Source: Flavobacteriales bacterium (GTDB lineage: Bacteria > Bacteroidota > Bacteroidia > Flavobacteriales_D > Sanyastnellaceae). Taken from it: a DNA stretch of 41,068 bases. The translations under genes were made by a program, and so were the position numbers. Positions within the stretch are counted from its first letter, which is position 1, and every line of letters starts with the position of its first letter. The notes beneath the pieces were generated by a model that was not told the DNA's origin, did no database searches, and saw only the letters and a program-made list of their open reading frames with translations. Of this stretch, positions 1 to 9,538 are shown in pieces. The stretch spans positions 1 through 41,068 of the forward strand of contig JANQWV010000010.1 of the NCBI GenBank assembly GCA_030729695.1. The letters are read 5' to 3'.

Positions 1-208
1 CGCATTGTTCTGCAGCCATTTGAGCGGCGTACGGAGTGTTCTTTTTAGAACCACTGTATCCCATTTTCCCTGCCGATGACCATGAGATCACCTGTCCAGA
101 ATTGTTGGTTAAACTAATGATGATGTTGTTAAATGTGGATTGAATATGGGCTTGACCCATAGCTTCCACCACCACATTTTTCTTTTTCTTTTTTTCTACT
201 TTGGCCAT
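1..208 (-). CDS. rpsK: Ribosomal protein uS11, N-terminal part (gene leaves window)
   Basis: Platform protein of the 30S subunit, near the mRNA exit and the Shine-Dalgarno/anti-SD helix. The minus-strand frame starts at ATG 206-208 and stays open to base 1, giving 69 codons. It begins [11 protein letters not shown] and continues with the uS11 core motifs [19 protein letters not shown] and PYAAQ. The lysine-rich N-terminus is usual for the family in Bacteroidota. It lies 22 bases after rpsM in the same operon. The C-terminal half is outside the window, so integrity cannot be judged. Confidence 0.93.
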   Translation of the reverse strand, partial: MAKVEKKKKKNVVVEAMGQAHIQSTFNNIIISLTNNSGQVISWSSAGKMGYSGSKKNTPYAAQMAAEQC

Positions 209-230
209 TTCTCTTGCCTTAGCTTATTGA

Positions 231-608
231 TTATTTAACTGCTTTCTTTTTATTCGCAACTGTCTTACGTTTTCCTTTACGCGTACGAGAGTTGTTTTTT
301 GTGCTTTGTCCACGAAGTGGCAATCCAGAGCGGTGACGAACACCTCTGTAGCAACCGATGTCCATTAATCGCTTAATGTTCAATTGTGTTTCGGAGCGCA
401 AAGCACCTTCCACTTTCAATTCATCGGTAATGAAATTACGAATCAAACCTAGTTCATCATCGTTCCAATCTTGAACTTTCTTGTCATAAGAAATTCCAGC
501 TTGTTCCAAGATTCTACGTGACGTTGAACGTCCAATTCCGTAGATGTAGGTGAGTCCGATTTCACCTCTTTTGTTACGCGGTAGATCTATACCTGCAATC
601 CTTGCCAT
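231..608 (-). CDS. rpsM: 30S ribosomal protein uS13
   Basis: Head protein of the 30S subunit that forms bridges to the 50S and whose basic tail reaches the P-site tRNA. It has 125 residues, the usual length. The N-terminus reads [13 protein letters not shown], followed by the helix-two-turn-helix region with YGIGRS and the [11 protein letters not shown] motif, and a very basic C-terminal tail rich in Lys/Arg. ATG start at 606-608. It sits between rpmJ (22-base gap) and rpsK, the start of the alpha-operon segment of the merged ribosomal cluster. Confidence 0.97.
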   Translation of the reverse strand: MARIAGIDLPRNKRGEIGLTYIYGIGRSTSRRILEQAGISYDKKVQDWNDDELGLIRNFITDELKVEGALRSETQLNIKRLMDIGCYRGVRHRSGLPLRGQSTKNNSRTRKGKRKTVANKKKAVK

Positions 609-630
609 AGTTATTCTTTATTTTAAGGAA

Positions 631-747
631 TTATCCTTGTCTTTGTTTGAATTTCGGGTTTTTCTTGTTGATTACATAAAGCTTTCCTTTTCGGCTAACG
701 ATTTTGCAGTCAGCTGAACGCTTTTTAATTGAAGCACGTACTTTCAT
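631..747 (-). CDS. rpmJ: 50S ribosomal protein bL36, zinc-free form
   Basis: A small 38-residue gene. It starts [15 protein letters not shown] and ends NPKFKQRQG, the diagnostic ends of bL36. The zinc-binding form has a C-x2-C-x12-C-x4-H set; here only one cysteine (residue 14) remains and the other ligand positions are Ser, Asn and Phe. It should therefore be the C-minus type that does not bind zinc. It lies between infA and rpsM (15- and 22-base gaps), the standard position. The ATG is at 745-747 and the TAA at 631-633. Confidence 0.95.
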   Translation of the reverse strand: MKVRASIKKRSADCKIVSRKGKLYVINKKNPKFKQRQG

Positions 748-762
748 ATCTCTACTACTTTA

Positions 763-981
763 TTATTTATATCGAAAACAAATTCGACCTTTTGTTAAAT
801 CGTAAGGCGACATTTCCACTTTCACTTTATCTCCTGGAAGAATTCGAATGTAGTGCATTCTCATTTTCCCAGAAATGTGAGCTACAATGATGTGTCCATT
901 TTCAAGCTCCACACGGAACATTGCGTTTGACAATGCCTCAACAATGGTCCCGTCTAGTTCTATCGATGTCTGTTTCGCCAT
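763..981 (-). CDS. infA: Translation initiation factor IF-1
   Basis: Binds the 30S A site with IF-2 and IF-3 during initiation. It has 72 residues, the exact family length, forming one S1-like OB fold. Recognisable stretches are [18 protein letters not shown], the [17 protein letters not shown] core and the C-terminal [15 protein letters not shown]. It is located between map (11-base gap) and rpmJ in the ribosomal cluster, as in other Bacteroidota. Confidence 0.98.
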   Translation of the reverse strand: MAKQTSIELDGTIVEALSNAMFRVELENGHIIVAHISGKMRMHYIRILPGDKVKVEMSPYDLTKGRICFRYK

Positions 982-992
982 TCAGTTTTTTA

Positions 993-1781
993 TTATTTTT
1001 TCGCAGCTAATGCTGCGTCTATCTCTTCAAATGAAGACAATTTCTCCGCGCCACCCTTTCCAACTGCCACCGTGTGTTCAAAGTGTGCACTTGGTTTTCC
1101 GTCTTGCGTCTCTATTGTCCAACCGTCCTTTAGTTGTCTCACGTTCTTCGTCCCGAGGTTAATCATTGGCTCAATTGCCAAGACCATTCCTTCTGTCATA
1201 ACCAAACCATGTCCTCTTCTCCCGTAATTCGGCACTTCCGGTGCTTCGTGAAGTTGTATGCCAACTCCGTGACCTACTAACTCTCTTACAACACCATACC
1301 CGTTCGTCTCTGCATGATTTTGCACAGCATAACCGATGTCACCTATTCGTTTTCCAATTGCGGCTTGTTCGACCCCCAACTCTAAGCACATTCTCGTTGT
1401 CTCCAGCAATTTTTGTAAATCATCGGATATTTTCCCAACGGCGAATGTAAATGCAGAATCTCCCCAAAATCCTTCCCACAACACTCCAATATCAACAGAG
1501 ACAATATCCCCCTCTTTCAATGGTTGTGTATTTGGTATTCCATGAACGACAGCTTGATTCACACTTGCACAGATTGAATTGGGGAAGTCGTGATATCCAA
1601 GAAAACCAGGGTATGCACCATGATCTCGAATAAACGTTTCCGCAACCTTATCTAGTTGCAAGGTTGTGACACCTGGTTCAACGATTTTGGCAATTTCTGC
1701 CAACGTTTTTCCTACAAGTAAAGAACTCTTTCGGATGGCGTTTATCTCATCCTGTGTTTTTAAAACTACCTTTTTGCTCAC
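993..1781 (-). CDS. map: Methionine aminopeptidase, type I
   Basis: Cytosolic dinuclear metalloprotease that removes the initiator Met from nascent proteins after deformylation. It has 262 residues. All five metal ligands are visible: Asp97 (VSVDIG), Asp108 (GDSAF), His171 (GHGVG), Glu204 (AIEPM) and Glu235 (HFEHT), at the same numbers as in the E. coli enzyme. The best start is a GTG at 1779-1781; the secY stop lies one codon upstream in the same frame, so there is no room for an earlier start. Its substrate-preparing partner, peptide deformylase, is encoded elsewhere in the window (27160-27726). Confidence 0.97.
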   Translation of the reverse strand: MSKKVVLKTQDEINAIRKSSLLVGKTLAEIAKIVEPGVTTLQLDKVAETFIRDHGAYPGFLGYHDFPNSICASVNQAVVHGIPNTQPLKEGDIVSVDIGVLWEGFWGDSAFTFAVGKISDDLQKLLETTRMCLELGVEQAAIGKRIGDIGYAVQNHAETNGYGVVRELVGHGVGIQLHEAPEVPNYGRRGHGLVMTEGMVLAIEPMINLGTKNVRQLKDGWTIETQDGKPSAHFEHTVAVGKGGAEKLSSFEEIDAALAAKK

Positions 1782-1784
1782 AGC

Positions 1785-3122
1785 TTAAACGGTGTAACCA
1801 CTGCTCGCAACATTCCCACTGTTTCTTCCTCTCACTCTACCTGATTGCATCAACCCATCATAGTGACGAGATAGCAAATGACTTTCTATTTGTTGAAGTA
1901 AATCCAAGATTACTCCAACTGTAATTAACATCGATGTTCCGCCAAAAAATTGGGCAAACATTTGTGCTTTCGTCAGTGACAATGTCAATACGAGAGCAGG
2001 TAATATTGCGATAAGGCCGACAAAGATACCACCAGGAAGGGTAATACTCGACAAAACTCTATCAATAAATTCTGCTGTATCCTTTCCAGGCTTGATTCCT
2101 GGTACAAAATTACCATTTCTCTTCAGGTCATCTGCAATCTGATTTGGATTGGTAACGATTGCTGTATAGAAAAAAGTAAAAAGAATTATCATTAACATGA
2201 GTACAACATTGTATCCCACTCCTTGGAAATTCGTTAATGAAGCTAAAACCTTGTTGTTCTGTAACATTTCAGTGTTACTCAGCAGCATCGGAACCATCAT
2301 TATCGCTTGAGCGAAAATAATTGGCATTACTCCAGCAGCATTCACACGCAAGGGAATATAACTTCTAGCTCCTTCACCTTGAGGAAGGTGACTACCGCCA
2401 GCAGCCATTTTCGCCATTTGCACAGGAATTCTGCGCACCGCTTGAATGATTGCTACAGTTACCCCAATTACAATAACCATAACGGCTATTTCAATTAGGA
2501 AGAAGAAGGAAGTTTGTTGACTGAATTCTTGAGCAAAAGCGCCTGGAATGTCAGACAAAATACCTGTCATAATTATTAATGAAGTTCCGTTTCCGATTCC
2601 CTTATCGGTTATCTTCTCTCCGAGCCACATCACAAATAGTGTTGCACTCGTTAAGATGATAATCGAAGTGATCATCCACATAGGACTGTTCACGTGAGCA
2701 TCTGCAGGCACGTATTGAGCAAGGTAACCCGGTGCTTGCACCATAGCGATACCAATAGTCAGAAAACGTGTCCATTGATTGATTTTACGACGTCCGCTTT
2801 CACCTTCGCGTTGCAATTTCTGAACTGTAGGCACTGCAAGTCCCAACAATTGAATAACAATGCTAGCTGAGATGTAAGGCATTACACCTAGAGCAAAAAT
2901 TGAAGCTCTATTGAACGCACCACCTGTGAAAAGACCTAAAAAATCTGCGATTGAACCTGATCCGGCCGCATTTGGGTCTTGCATTTTCACAGCATCTATC
3001 CCAGGAAGAAGGACATAAGAACCAATTCTGTACACCAAAAGGATACCCAAGGTGAAAAGAATTTTCTTACGAAGTTCTTCGTGATTCCAGATGTTTCTTA
3101 TTGCCGTAAAAAACTTTTTCAT
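1785..3122 (-). CDS. secY: Preprotein translocase channel subunit SecY
   Basis: Central pore of the Sec translocon in the inner membrane. It has 445 residues with about ten hydrophobic segments. Family signatures include the N-terminal RKKILFTLGILLVYRIGSYV, the plug-proximal ADFLGLFTGGAF, the PYISASI segment, the GNGTSLIIM stretch in the middle, and a cytoplasmic loop with RRIPVQMAKMAAGGSHLP. The start ATG overlaps the rplO stop (ATGA), which implies translational coupling. The stop TAA is separated from the map start by a single in-frame codon. This channel feeds the T9SS cargo proteins found later in the window. Confidence 0.98.
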   Translation of the reverse strand: MKKFFTAIRNIWNHEELRKKILFTLGILLVYRIGSYVLLPGIDAVKMQDPNAAGSGSIADFLGLFTGGAFNRASIFALGVMPYISASIVIQLLGLAVPTVQKLQREGESGRRKINQWTRFLTIGIAMVQAPGYLAQYVPADAHVNSPMWMITSIIILTSATLFVMWLGEKITDKGIGNGTSLIIMTGILSDIPGAFAQEFSQQTSFFFLIEIAVMVIVIGVTVAIIQAVRRIPVQMAKMAAGGSHLPQGEGARSYIPLRVNAAGVMPIIFAQAIMMVPMLLSNTEMLQNNKVLASLTNFQGVGYNVVLMLMIILFTFFYTAIVTNPNQIADDLKRNGNFVPGIKPGKDTAEFIDRVLSSITLPGGIFVGLIAILPALVLTLSLTKAQMFAQFFGGTSMLITVGVILDLLQQIESHLLSRHYDGLMQSGRVRGRNSGNVASSGYTV

Positions 3123-3565
3123 ATAATGTTTGCTGTTCCGCCCATTGCTTCGATAGCCGCTTTAGCAGTGGCTGTGAAAGCATGTGCTGTCACATTTAAT
3201 TTTCCTTTTAATTCGCCACGACCCATAACTTTTACAAGGGCTTTCTTGCTGCAAATTCCGTTTGCTACAAGTGTATCAAAAGTAACCTCTGATAGGTTAT
3301 GTTTATCAACTAACAATTGCAAAGTATCAAGATTGATTCCTTTGTATTCAACGCGGTTTAAGCTCTTGAATCCAAATTTAGGCAAACGTCTTTGAAGAGG
3401 CATTTGACCACCTTCGAAACCTATTTTGCGCTTGTTACCAGAGCGTGATCCAGCACCTTTGTGTCCACGTGTAGAAGTTCCACCGTGTCCAGAACCTTCA
3501 CCACGACCGATACGCTTTCTGTCCTTAATAGAACCTTCAGCTGGCTTTAAGTTATTTAATTTCAT
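3119..3565 (-). CDS. rplO: 50S ribosomal protein uL15
   Basis: Late-assembling 50S protein with a long glycine/arginine-rich N-terminal extension that runs into 23S rRNA. It has 148 residues. The N-terminus MKLNNLKPAEGSIKDRKRIG and the GRGEGSGHGGTSTRGHKG run are diagnostic. It overlaps secY by four bases, so the pair rplO-secY is conserved and coupled as in most bacteria. Confidence 0.98.
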   Translation of the reverse strand: MKLNNLKPAEGSIKDRKRIGRGEGSGHGGTSTRGHKGAGSRSGNKRKIGFEGGQMPLQRRLPKFGFKSLNRVEYKGINLDTLQLLVDKHNLSEVTFDTLVANGICSKKALVKVMGRGELKGKLNVTAHAFTATAKAAIEAMGGTANII

Positions 3566-3577
3566 CTCTTCTAATCG

Positions 3578-3757
3578 TTATTTGTATTCCACTTTCAAAA
3601 GGTGACTCACAGCGCGAATCATTCCTTCAATGTTTGGTGTCAATTCTTTTTCTACTGACACGTTTAATTTTTTGATACCCAAAGCCTCGATTGTAGCCTT
3701 TTGACGTTTTGGACGATCAATAGCACTTTTAACTTGGGTGATAACAACTTTCGCCAT
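3578..3757 (-). CDS. rpmD: 50S ribosomal protein uL30
   Basis: A short 59-residue gene read directly from the minus strand: ATG at 3755-3757, TAA at 3578-3580. It begins MAKVVITQVKSAIDRPKRQK and contains the family core TIEALGIKKLN and PNIEGMIRAVSHL, ending KVEYK. It sits exactly between rpsE and rplO (11- and 12-base gaps), the conserved position of rpmD in the spc cluster. Confidence 0.96.
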   Translation of the reverse strand: MAKVVITQVKSAIDRPKRQKATIEALGIKKLNVSVEKELTPNIEGMIRAVSHLLKVEYK

Positions 3758-3768
3758 AATGGTATGGA

Positions 3769-4281
3769 TTATCCGTTAAAAACTTTTTCTAATTGAATTC
3801 CGCGAATACGCGCAATTTCTTGAGGTGTTCTAAGTGCAGCTAGCGCTTGAACTGTAGCCTTAACTACGTTGTGTGGGTTTGAAGATCCCTTGGATTTAGC
3901 CAAAACGTCTTTTACTCCAGCAGATTCTAGTACAGCACGCATTGCACCTCCAGCGATAACTCCAGTTCCCAAAGAAGCAGGCTTCAAGAAAACACGAGCG
4001 CCACCAAACTTACCTGCAATCTCGTGAGGGATTGTACCTCTGTGGATTGGAACACGCACAAGACCTTTTTTAGCATCTTCAATTGCCTTCGTAACTGCTT
4101 CAGCAACTTCTTTGGACTTACCCAAACCGTGACCTACTACTCCGTTTTCGTTACCAACAACAACGATTGCTGCGAAACCAAATGTTCTACCACCTTTGGT
4201 AACTTTAGTAACACGATTAACGCTTACTAAACGATCTTTCAATTCTGTTTCGCTAGCGCGAACTACTTTTCCTTCTAGCAT
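3769..4281 (-). CDS. rpsE: 30S ribosomal protein uS5
   Basis: Decoding-fidelity protein at the mRNA entry tunnel. It has 170 residues. An N-terminal double-stranded-RNA-binding-like fold carries [20 protein letters not shown] and [18 protein letters not shown]; the C-terminal ribosomal S5 fold carries [19 protein letters not shown] and [16 protein letters not shown]. Both halves are intact. It lies 5 bases after rplR. Confidence 0.98.
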   Translation of the reverse strand: MLEGKVVRASETELKDRLVSVNRVTKVTKGGRTFGFAAIVVVGNENGVVGHGLGKSKEVAEAVTKAIEDAKKGLVRVPIHRGTIPHEIAGKFGGARVFLKPASLGTGVIAGGAMRAVLESAGVKDVLAKSKGSSNPHNVVKATVQALAALRTPQEIARIRGIQLEKVFNG

Positions 4282-4286
4282 TTGTA

Positions 4287-4640
4287 TTAAAATTTAAGTC
4301 CGGCTTCGCGAGCTGCTTCAGCCAAAGATTTTACACGTCCATGATACAAGTATCCACCGCGGTCAAAAACCACTTCTTCAATACCTGCTGCTTTAGCTCT
4401 TTCAGCAATTGTTTTACCTATGATACGCGCTTGCTCTATTTTAGCAATATTTTGCGCTTCTTTCATAACATTAGATGAAGCAGACGCAAGAGTTACCCCC
4501 TGGTTGTCATCTATGATCTGAGCATAAATCTGTTTGTTACTGCGAAACACGCTCAAGCGAGGTTTAACATCAGTACCTTTCACTCTAGCACGTATGCGAG
4601 TGCGTATTTTAGCTCTACGAGAATCTTTTGAAAATGCCAT
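4287..4640 (-). CDS. rplR: 50S ribosomal protein uL18
   Basis: 5S rRNA-binding protein of the central protuberance, working with uL5. It has 117 residues with a basic N-terminus ([16 protein letters not shown]), the [19 protein letters not shown] strand region and the C-terminal [23 protein letters not shown]-type signature. It lies 11 bases after rplF. Confidence 0.97.
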   Translation of the reverse strand: MAFSKDSRRAKIRTRIRARVKGTDVKPRLSVFRSNKQIYAQIIDDNQGVTLASASSNVMKEAQNIAKIEQARIIGKTIAERAKAAGIEEVVFDRGGYLYHGRVKSLAEAAREAGLKF

Positions 4641-4651
4641 TGTATTATCAA

Positions 4652-5203
4652 TTATTTAGCTGCTGACTTACCCGCTTTCTTGCGAACAAACTCACCAACG
4701 TAACGAACACCTTTTCCTTTATATGGCTCCGGAGTACGAAGCGAACGAATTTTTGCTGCAACCTGTCCAATCAATTGCTTATCGTACGACTCAAGTGAAA
4801 TCTGAGGGTTCTCCCCTTTTTCTGCTTTCGCCGACACTTTAATTTCAGATGGAAGTTCAAACACGATAGGGTGGCTATATCCTAATGTCAAGTTCAATTT
4901 TTGACCTTCAACACTTGCACGGTAACCAACACCGATCATTTCTAATTCTTTCTTCCAGCCCGTGCTAACACCAACAATCATATTGTTGATTAGAGAGCGG
5001 TACAATCCGTGTTTTGCACGAACGTCTTTGTGGTCACTTGAGCGTGAGCAAACAATCTCAGTCTCGCCGATTTCAATCGTAATTGAAGACTCAACTGCTT
5101 GAGATAGTTCACCTTTTGGCCCTTTTACCTTAATAACACCATTCGCCAATTCAACGCTAACGTCTTTGGGTAATGGAATTGGGTTTTTACCTATTCTTGA
5201 CAT
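4652..5203 (-). CDS. rplF: 50S ribosomal protein uL6
   Basis: Protein next to the sarcin-ricin loop and factor-binding site. It has 183 residues with two tandem L6 folds. Visible markers are [15 protein letters not shown] at the start, GPKGELSQ, the inter-domain region [20 protein letters not shown], and the C-terminal [16 protein letters not shown], which is highly conserved. Length and order are ordinary. Confidence 0.98.
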   Translation of the reverse strand: MSRIGKNPIPLPKDVSVELANGVIKVKGPKGELSQAVESSITIEIGETEIVCSRSSDHKDVRAKHGLYRSLINNMIVGVSTGWKKELEMIGVGYRASVEGQKLNLTLGYSHPIVFELPSEIKVSAKAEKGENPQISLESYDKQLIGQVAAKIRSLRTPEPYKGKGVRYVGEFVRKKAGKSAAK

Positions 5204-5224
5204 GGGTCAATTTTTTTCTAGTTC

Positions 5225-5620
5225 TTAATATACGTAACACAATACTTCTCCGCCTACTTTCTCTTGACGAGCTTTCTTATCTGTCATTACTCCTTTCGAA
5301 GTAGACATCACTGCAATTCCGAGTCCGTTTAACACACGTGGCAACTCTTCAGCGCCTGCGTATTTACGGTGTCCTGGAGAAGAGATTCTATCGATTTTAG
5401 AGATCGCAGGTTGCTTTGATTTCAAATCGTATTTTAAAGCGATTTTAATCACACCTGGCGCACCTTCTTCGAATTTGAAATTCAAGATATATCCTGACTC
5501 GTGAAGGATTTTTGTAATTTCCTTCTTCAAATTGCTAGCTGGAATCTCTACCACCTTATGGCGAGCTTTCTGAGCGTTGCGAATGCGAGTCAAATAATCT
5601 GCTATTTGATCAGTAACCAT
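5225..5620 (-). CDS. rpsH: 30S ribosomal protein uS8
   Basis: Primary binder of the central domain of 16S rRNA. It has 131 residues: [16 protein letters not shown] at the N-terminus and the conserved C-terminal [20 protein letters not shown] and [10 protein letters not shown]. In E. coli uS8 represses the spc operon by binding the rplE leader; no equivalent leader structure was looked for in detail here. It lies between rpsN and rplF. Confidence 0.98.
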   Translation of the reverse strand: MVTDQIADYLTRIRNAQKARHKVVEIPASNLKKEITKILHESGYILNFKFEEGAPGVIKIALKYDLKSKQPAISKIDRISSPGHRKYAGAEELPRVLNGLGIAVMSTSKGVMTDKKARQEKVGGEVLCYVY

Positions 5621-5639
5621 GTTCTTCTTTTCTTAATTA

Positions 5640-5909
5640 TTACCAACTTGCTTTTTTAACACCTGGGATCAATCCGTTGAGAGCCAATTCACGGAATTGG
5701 TTACGACATAATCCGAATTGACGCATATACCCTCTTGGCTTACCGGTTAACATGCAACGGTTGTGAACACGCACAGCGCTACTGTTTTTTGGAAGTTTTT
5801 GAAGTGCATCCCAATCACCTGCTGCTTTAAGCTCTTCGCGCTTCTTAGCATATTTTTCAACCATTGCGATGCGCTTGCGCTCGCGGGCTTTCATTGATTC
5901 TTTTGCCAT
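5640..5909 (-). CDS. rpsN: 30S ribosomal protein uS14, long zinc-free form
   Basis: 30S head protein. It has 89 residues, matching the long C-minus class as in E. coli. The [20 protein letters not shown] core is present, but the paired CxxC zinc ligands of the short 61-residue class are not. The C-terminus ends [11 protein letters not shown], which is diagnostic. It lies between rplE and rpsH. Confidence 0.97.
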   Translation of the reverse strand: MAKESMKARERKRIAMVEKYAKKREELKAAGDWDALQKLPKNSSAVRVHNRCMLTGKPRGYMRQFGLCRNQFRELALNGLIPGVKKASW

Positions 5910-5923
5910 TCTTTCTAATCTTA

Positions 5924-6472
5924 TTATTTTACGAAAGGAAATCCGAATTCTTCAAGAAGAGCTTTAGCTTCTTCGTTAGTTTTTGCATTCGTAACGAAAG
6001 TGATATCCATTCCGTTGATTGCTTTTACTTTCTCCAAATCAATCTCTGGGAAAATGATTTGCTCTTTCACTCCGAAAGTGAAGTTTCCACGTCCATCAAA
6101 TCCTGAAGATTTAACACCACGGAAGTCACGTGTTCTTGGAAGAGCAACTGCGATCAAACGGTCTAAGAATTCAAACATTGTGTTTCCACGAAGTGTAACT
6201 CTTGCTCCGATTGGAACGCCCTTACGCAATTTGAAGTTAGAGATATCTTTTGTAGAATATGTTGCCACTGCGCGCTGACCGCTAATCAATGTCATTTCCT
6301 CTACTGCTGCGTCTACTAATTTCTTATCTGCAGTAGCCTTACCAATACCTTGGTTTAGGCAAATCTTCGTGATACAAGGAACTTGCATGCTTGAAGAATA
6401 TTCAAATCGTTTCTGAAGATTAGCTTTAATCTCAGTTTCGTATTTTGATCTTAATCTTGGTTGATAGCTCAT
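5924..6472 (-). CDS. rplE: 50S ribosomal protein uL5
   Basis: Binds 5S rRNA and contacts the P-site tRNA elbow. It has 182 residues. Signatures are [36 protein letters not shown] (read in parts), [24 protein letters not shown] and the C-terminal [11 protein letters not shown]. Its start codon overlaps the rplX stop by four bases (ATGA at 6469-6472), so the two are likely translationally coupled. Confidence 0.98.
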   Translation of the reverse strand: MSYQPRLRSKYETEIKANLQKRFEYSSSMQVPCITKICLNQGIGKATADKKLVDAAVEEMTLISGQRAVATYSTKDISNFKLRKGVPIGARVTLRGNTMFEFLDRLIAVALPRTRDFRGVKSSGFDGRGNFTFGVKEQIIFPEIDLEKVKAINGMDITFVTNAKTNEEAKALLEEFGFPFVK

Positions 6473-6789
6473 TTGATTACCTCCCCTGATTTTTTAGAGA
6501 TTCTTACTAACTTTCCTTCTTCGCTGCGGATCTTTCCTACACGCGTTGCATTTCCGGCTGCATCGATTAGCATAACGTTGCTAATATGCAGGGCTGCTTC
6601 ACGCTTTTCAATTCCGCCTTGAGGGTTTTGTGCAGAAGGTTTACGGTGACGGGAAATCATATTTACCCCTTCAACAGTAACTCTGTCATTGTCGCGATCT
6701 ACAGCAATCACAAGTCCTTTTTCACCTTTGTGATTACCGGCAGTTACCACTACCATATCGCCTTTTTTTATTTTGAGTCGCTTGAACAT
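6469..6789 (-). CDS. rplX: 50S ribosomal protein uL24
   Basis: Assembly-initiating 50S protein near the exit tunnel. It has 106 residues. The KOW motif is clear at residues 7-30: KIKKGDMVVVTAGNHKGEKG. It is followed by VEGVNMISRHRKPS and the GGIEKREAALHISNVMLID segment of the family. It lies 21 bases after rplN. Confidence 0.97.
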   Translation of the reverse strand: MFKRLKIKKGDMVVVTAGNHKGEKGLVIAVDRDNDRVTVEGVNMISRHRKPSAQNPQGGIEKREAALHISNVMLIDAAGNATRVGKIRSEEGKLVRISKKSGEVIK

Positions 6790-6810
6790 CTCGCTATCTA
6801 TTTACTTCGT

Positions 6811-7179
6811 TTATAGTACTTCAGGAGCCAAAGAAACAATTTTCATGTAATCTTTCTCACGTAATTCACGAGCCACTGGGCCGAAAATACGTGTGCCTCT
6901 CATTTCACCTTGTGCATTTAACAACACAACTGCATTGTCGTCGAAACGAATGTAGCTACCATCTCCGCGACGAACTTCTTTCTTCGTGCGAACAATAACT
7001 GCTTTCGAAACAACACCTTTTTTCACGTTACCGCTAGGTATAGCATCTTTAACAGTAACCACTACTTGGTCACCTACTGATGCGTATCGACGACGGGTAC
7101 CGCCCAACACGCGTATTACGAGCACTTCCTTTGCTCCGCTGTTGTCTGCAACCTTTAGTCTAGATTCGTTCTGTATCAT
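6811..7179 (-). CDS. rplN: 50S ribosomal protein uL14
   Basis: Subunit-interface protein that forms bridges B5 and B8. It has 122 residues, the exact family length. It begins [19 protein letters not shown] and contains [16 protein letters not shown] and the [18 protein letters not shown] signature, ending [15 protein letters not shown]. First gene of the classical spc segment, following rpsQ by 21 bases, so the S10 and spc segments look like a single transcript. Confidence 0.98.
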   Translation of the reverse strand: MIQNESRLKVADNSGAKEVLVIRVLGGTRRRYASVGDQVVVTVKDAIPSGNVKKGVVSKAVIVRTKKEVRRGDGSYIRFDDNAVVLLNAQGEMRGTRIFGPVARELREKDYMKIVSLAPEVL

Positions 7180-7200
7180 ATCCTTCTAATCTTTATTCGA

Positions 7201-7455
7201 TTATTTCGCTTTTTCAATTACTTCAACCATTCTCCAGCGTTTCAGCTTACTCATTGGTCGCGTTTCCATAATTTTAACTACGTCACCTACTCCACATTCT
7301 CCGGTTTCATCGTGAGCCATGAATTTCTTCGTTTGCTTTACGAACTTTCCGTATTTCGGGTGCATAATTTTCATTTCAACTGAAACAACGATGCTCTTAT
7401 CCATCTTGTTTGATGTAACAGTGCCTGTTCTTTCTTTTCTTAGGTTCCTTTCCAT
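7201..7455 (-). CDS. rpsQ: 30S ribosomal protein uS17
   Basis: Early 16S rRNA-binding protein with an OB fold. It has 84 residues: [19 protein letters not shown], then [27 protein letters not shown] (read in parts), then [11 protein letters not shown]. It follows rpmC by 11 bases. Confidence 0.97.
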   Translation of the reverse strand: MERNLRKERTGTVTSNKMDKSIVVSVEMKIMHPKYGKFVKQTKKFMAHDETGECGVGDVVKIMETRPMSKLKRWRMVEVIEKAK

Positions 7456-7466
7456 GATGAGTAGGA

Positions 7467-7661
7467 TTAACGGTTGTTTTTCATTTCGTTGATAACCGTG
7501 TGAATTCGCGCTATTTCGCGGCGCTTCGCACGCAATACCATTGGATTTTCTGTTCCTGCAACTGTGTGATTAAACGACAACTTCGCAAGTTCTGCTTTTT
7601 TCTCCGAAACTTGATTGTTCAAGTCTTCAATGGTCATATTTCTGTAATCTGATGCTTTCAT
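7467..7661 (-). CDS. rpmC: 50S ribosomal protein uL29
   Basis: Small two-helix protein near the tunnel exit, part of the docking site for trigger factor and SRP. It has 64 residues with [21 protein letters not shown] and the [12 protein letters not shown] helix. The start lies one codon after the rplP stop in the same frame (TAA-GAC-ATG), a close junction that favours re-initiation by the same ribosome. Confidence 0.96.
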   Translation of the reverse strand: MKASDYRNMTIEDLNNQVSEKKAELAKLSFNHTVAGTENPMVLRAKRREIARIHTVINEMKNNR

Positions 7662-7664
7662 GTC

Positions 7665-8084
7665 TTATTCGGTATAATCTGGACGAACAATAAATTTGGT
7701 GCGGCAAGGCAATTTCTGAGCTGCCAATCTTAATGCTTCTTGAGCGGTTTCCAAAGACACACCCTCTGCTTCAAAAAGAATTCTTCCTGGTTTAACAACA
7801 GCTACCCAATGATCAGGAGCTCCCTTACCCTTACCCATACGTACCTCAGCTGGTTTAGCAGTGATAGGCTTGTCTGGGAAGATACGAATCCATACTTTAC
7901 CTTCACGCTTCATGAAACGTGTTAGAGCTACACGGGCTGCTTCTAGCTGACGTGAAGTGATGAATCCTTCGTCCATGGTTTTGATAGCGAAGCTACCGAA
8001 AGCCAATTGCGATCCTCTGTAGGCAATTCCTTTGATTTTGCCTTTCTGTTGCTTTCTATATTTGGTCCTTTTGGGCTGTAACAT
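7665..8084 (-). CDS. rplP: 50S ribosomal protein uL16
   Basis: 50S protein near the A-site tRNA elbow. It has 139 residues. The N-terminus [15 protein letters not shown], the region [20 protein letters not shown] and the [20 protein letters not shown] block are diagnostic. The gene lies 18 bases after rpsC and is coupled to rpmC. Confidence 0.98.
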   Translation of the reverse strand: MLQPKRTKYRKQQKGKIKGIAYRGSQLAFGSFAIKTMDEGFITSRQLEAARVALTRFMKREGKVWIRIFPDKPITAKPAEVRMGKGKGAPDHWVAVVKPGRILFEAEGVSLETAQEALRLAAQKLPCRTKFIVRPDYTE

Positions 8085-8102
8085 AATCGTAATGTTTTAA
8101 TA

Positions 8103-8825
8103 TTATCTTCTTCCTCCGCGGCGATCGTTTCCACCACCGGCGTTAGCTGGGCGCTTTTGTTGTTGAGCAGTTTGTCCGAAGTTTGGAGAAAGATCACGCT
8201 TTCCGAAAACTTCACCACGACAAATCCATACTTTCAAACCGATACGACCGTAGCTTGTGTGAGCTTCTGCATGATGATAATCGATATCTGCACGAAGGGT
8301 ATGCAAAGGAGTACGTCCTTCTTTGTAGGTCTCACTTCTTGCAATCTCTGCTCCGTTTACACGTCCTGAAATTGTAACTTTGATTCCTTCTGCACCCAAT
8401 TTCATTGCTGAACTGATAGCCATTTTAGTTGCTCTTCTGTAAGAGATACGTCCTTCGATCTGACGACAGATACCTTCTGCTACTAAACGAGCATCGATTT
8501 CTGGGCGTTTGATCTCGAAGATATTGATTTGAGCGTCCTTTCCAGTAAGCTTTTTCAATTCCTCTTTCAACTTATCCACTTCAGAACCTTGTTTTCCGAT
8601 GATTACACCTGGACGTGCTGTGTTGATAGTAACGGTTACCAACTTAAGCGTACGCTCGATAATAATTTTCGATACTGACGCTTTTTTCAAACGCGCCATT
8701 AAGTATTTGCGGATTTTATCGTCTTCAACGATTTTCTCTCCGTAGTTTTTTCCACCAAACCAATTGCTGTCCCATCCCTTGATGAAACCTAAACGAAGGC
8801 CTATTGGGTTACACTTTTGTCCCAT
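8103..8825 (-). CDS. rpsC: 30S ribosomal protein uS3
   Basis: mRNA entry-tunnel protein with helicase role. It has 240 residues: [13 protein letters not shown] start, a KH domain with the GxxG loop in [12 protein letters not shown], and a C-terminal S3 fold with [14 protein letters not shown] and [15 protein letters not shown] disordered Gln/Gly/Arg-rich tail of about 25 residues ends the protein. It is 17 bases after rplV. Confidence 0.98.
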   Translation of the reverse strand: MGQKCNPIGLRLGFIKGWDSNWFGGKNYGEKIVEDDKIRKYLMARLKKASVSKIIIERTLKLVTVTINTARPGVIIGKQGSEVDKLKEELKKLTGKDAQINIFEIKRPEIDARLVAEGICRQIEGRISYRRATKMAISSAMKLGAEGIKVTISGRVNGAEIARSETYKEGRTPLHTLRADIDYHHAEAHTSYGRIGLKVWICRGEVFGKRDLSPNFGQTAQQQKRPANAGGGNDRRGGRR

Positions 8826-8842
8826 TTCTTTATCTCTATTAA

Positions 8843-9235
8843 TTATTTTTTATCGAGAATGATTGTCACGTGGTTGCTACGCTTGCGAATGCGATGCGCT
8901 CTACCTTGAGGAGCTGGACTGATTCTTTTCAAAGTGCGAGAAACGTCTACACGAATTTCTTTCACGATTACATTTGATTCAGCAATATCACTTCCTTCGT
9001 TTTTAGCCTGCCAGTTTGCGATAGCAGAGCGTAAAAGTTTTTCGATAGGCAATGCATTCACTGTGCGCGTAAACTTTAAAATATTTAAAGCAGCACCTAC
9101 TTCTTTTCCACGAATAATATCTGCTACCAAACGCGTCTTACGCGGTGATGTTGGATGATTGTTCAATTTAGCGATAGCAGTTTTTTTCATCTGCTCTTTT
9201 ATCGCGTTGGCCATTTCTCTTTTGCGAGCTCCCAT
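8843..9235 (-). CDS. rplV: 50S ribosomal protein uL22
   Basis: Lines the constriction of the peptide exit tunnel through its long beta hairpin. It has 130 residues. Markers are [21 protein letters not shown] and the C-terminal hairpin [17 protein letters not shown]. The start gives [15 protein letters not shown], a basic N-terminal extension common in Bacteroidota; a downstream Met (residue 8) is possible but less likely. Confidence 0.97.
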   Translation of the reverse strand: MGARKREMANAIKEQMKKTAIAKLNNHPTSPRKTRLVADIIRGKEVGAALNILKFTRTVNALPIEKLLRSAIANWQAKNEGSDIAESNVIVKEIRVDVSRTLKRISPAPQGRAHRIRKRSNHVTIILDKK

Positions 9236-9264
9236 AGTTTTTCTGTGTTTATCGGGATTGTTCG

Positions 9265-9531
9265 TTATTTTCTATTTCCACTGTGTCCACGGAAGGTACG
9301 TGTCGGAGAAAATTCTCCTAACTTGTGACCAACCATATTCTCTGTAACATATACAGGAATGAATTGCTTACCATTGTGCACCGCAATCGTCAACCCTACA
9401 AACTGGGGAGTGATTGTTGAAGCACGGCTCCAAGTTTTGATAACGCCTTTCTTAGCGTTTTCTTGAGCATCATCTACACGCATTTGAAGCTTGTAGTGTA
9501 CAAAAGGTGGTTTTTTTAGTGACCTAGCCAT
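9265..9531 (-). CDS. rpsS: 30S ribosomal protein uS19
   Basis: 30S head protein in complex with uS13. It has 88 residues: [38 protein letters not shown] (read in parts) and the signature [17 protein letters not shown]. It starts 7 bases after the rplB stop. Confidence 0.98.
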   Translation of the reverse strand: MARSLKKPPFVHYKLQMRVDDAQENAKKGVIKTWSRASTITPQFVGLTIAVHNGKQFIPVYVTENMVGHKLGEFSPTRTFRGHSGNRK

Positions 9532-9538
9532 TTCTCAA

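Noticed and set aside
887-8369. Many open frames on the plus strand opposite the ribosomal genes
   Set aside because: They lie antisense to well-identified genes, have no family resemblance, and mirror the codon bias of the genes on the other strand.
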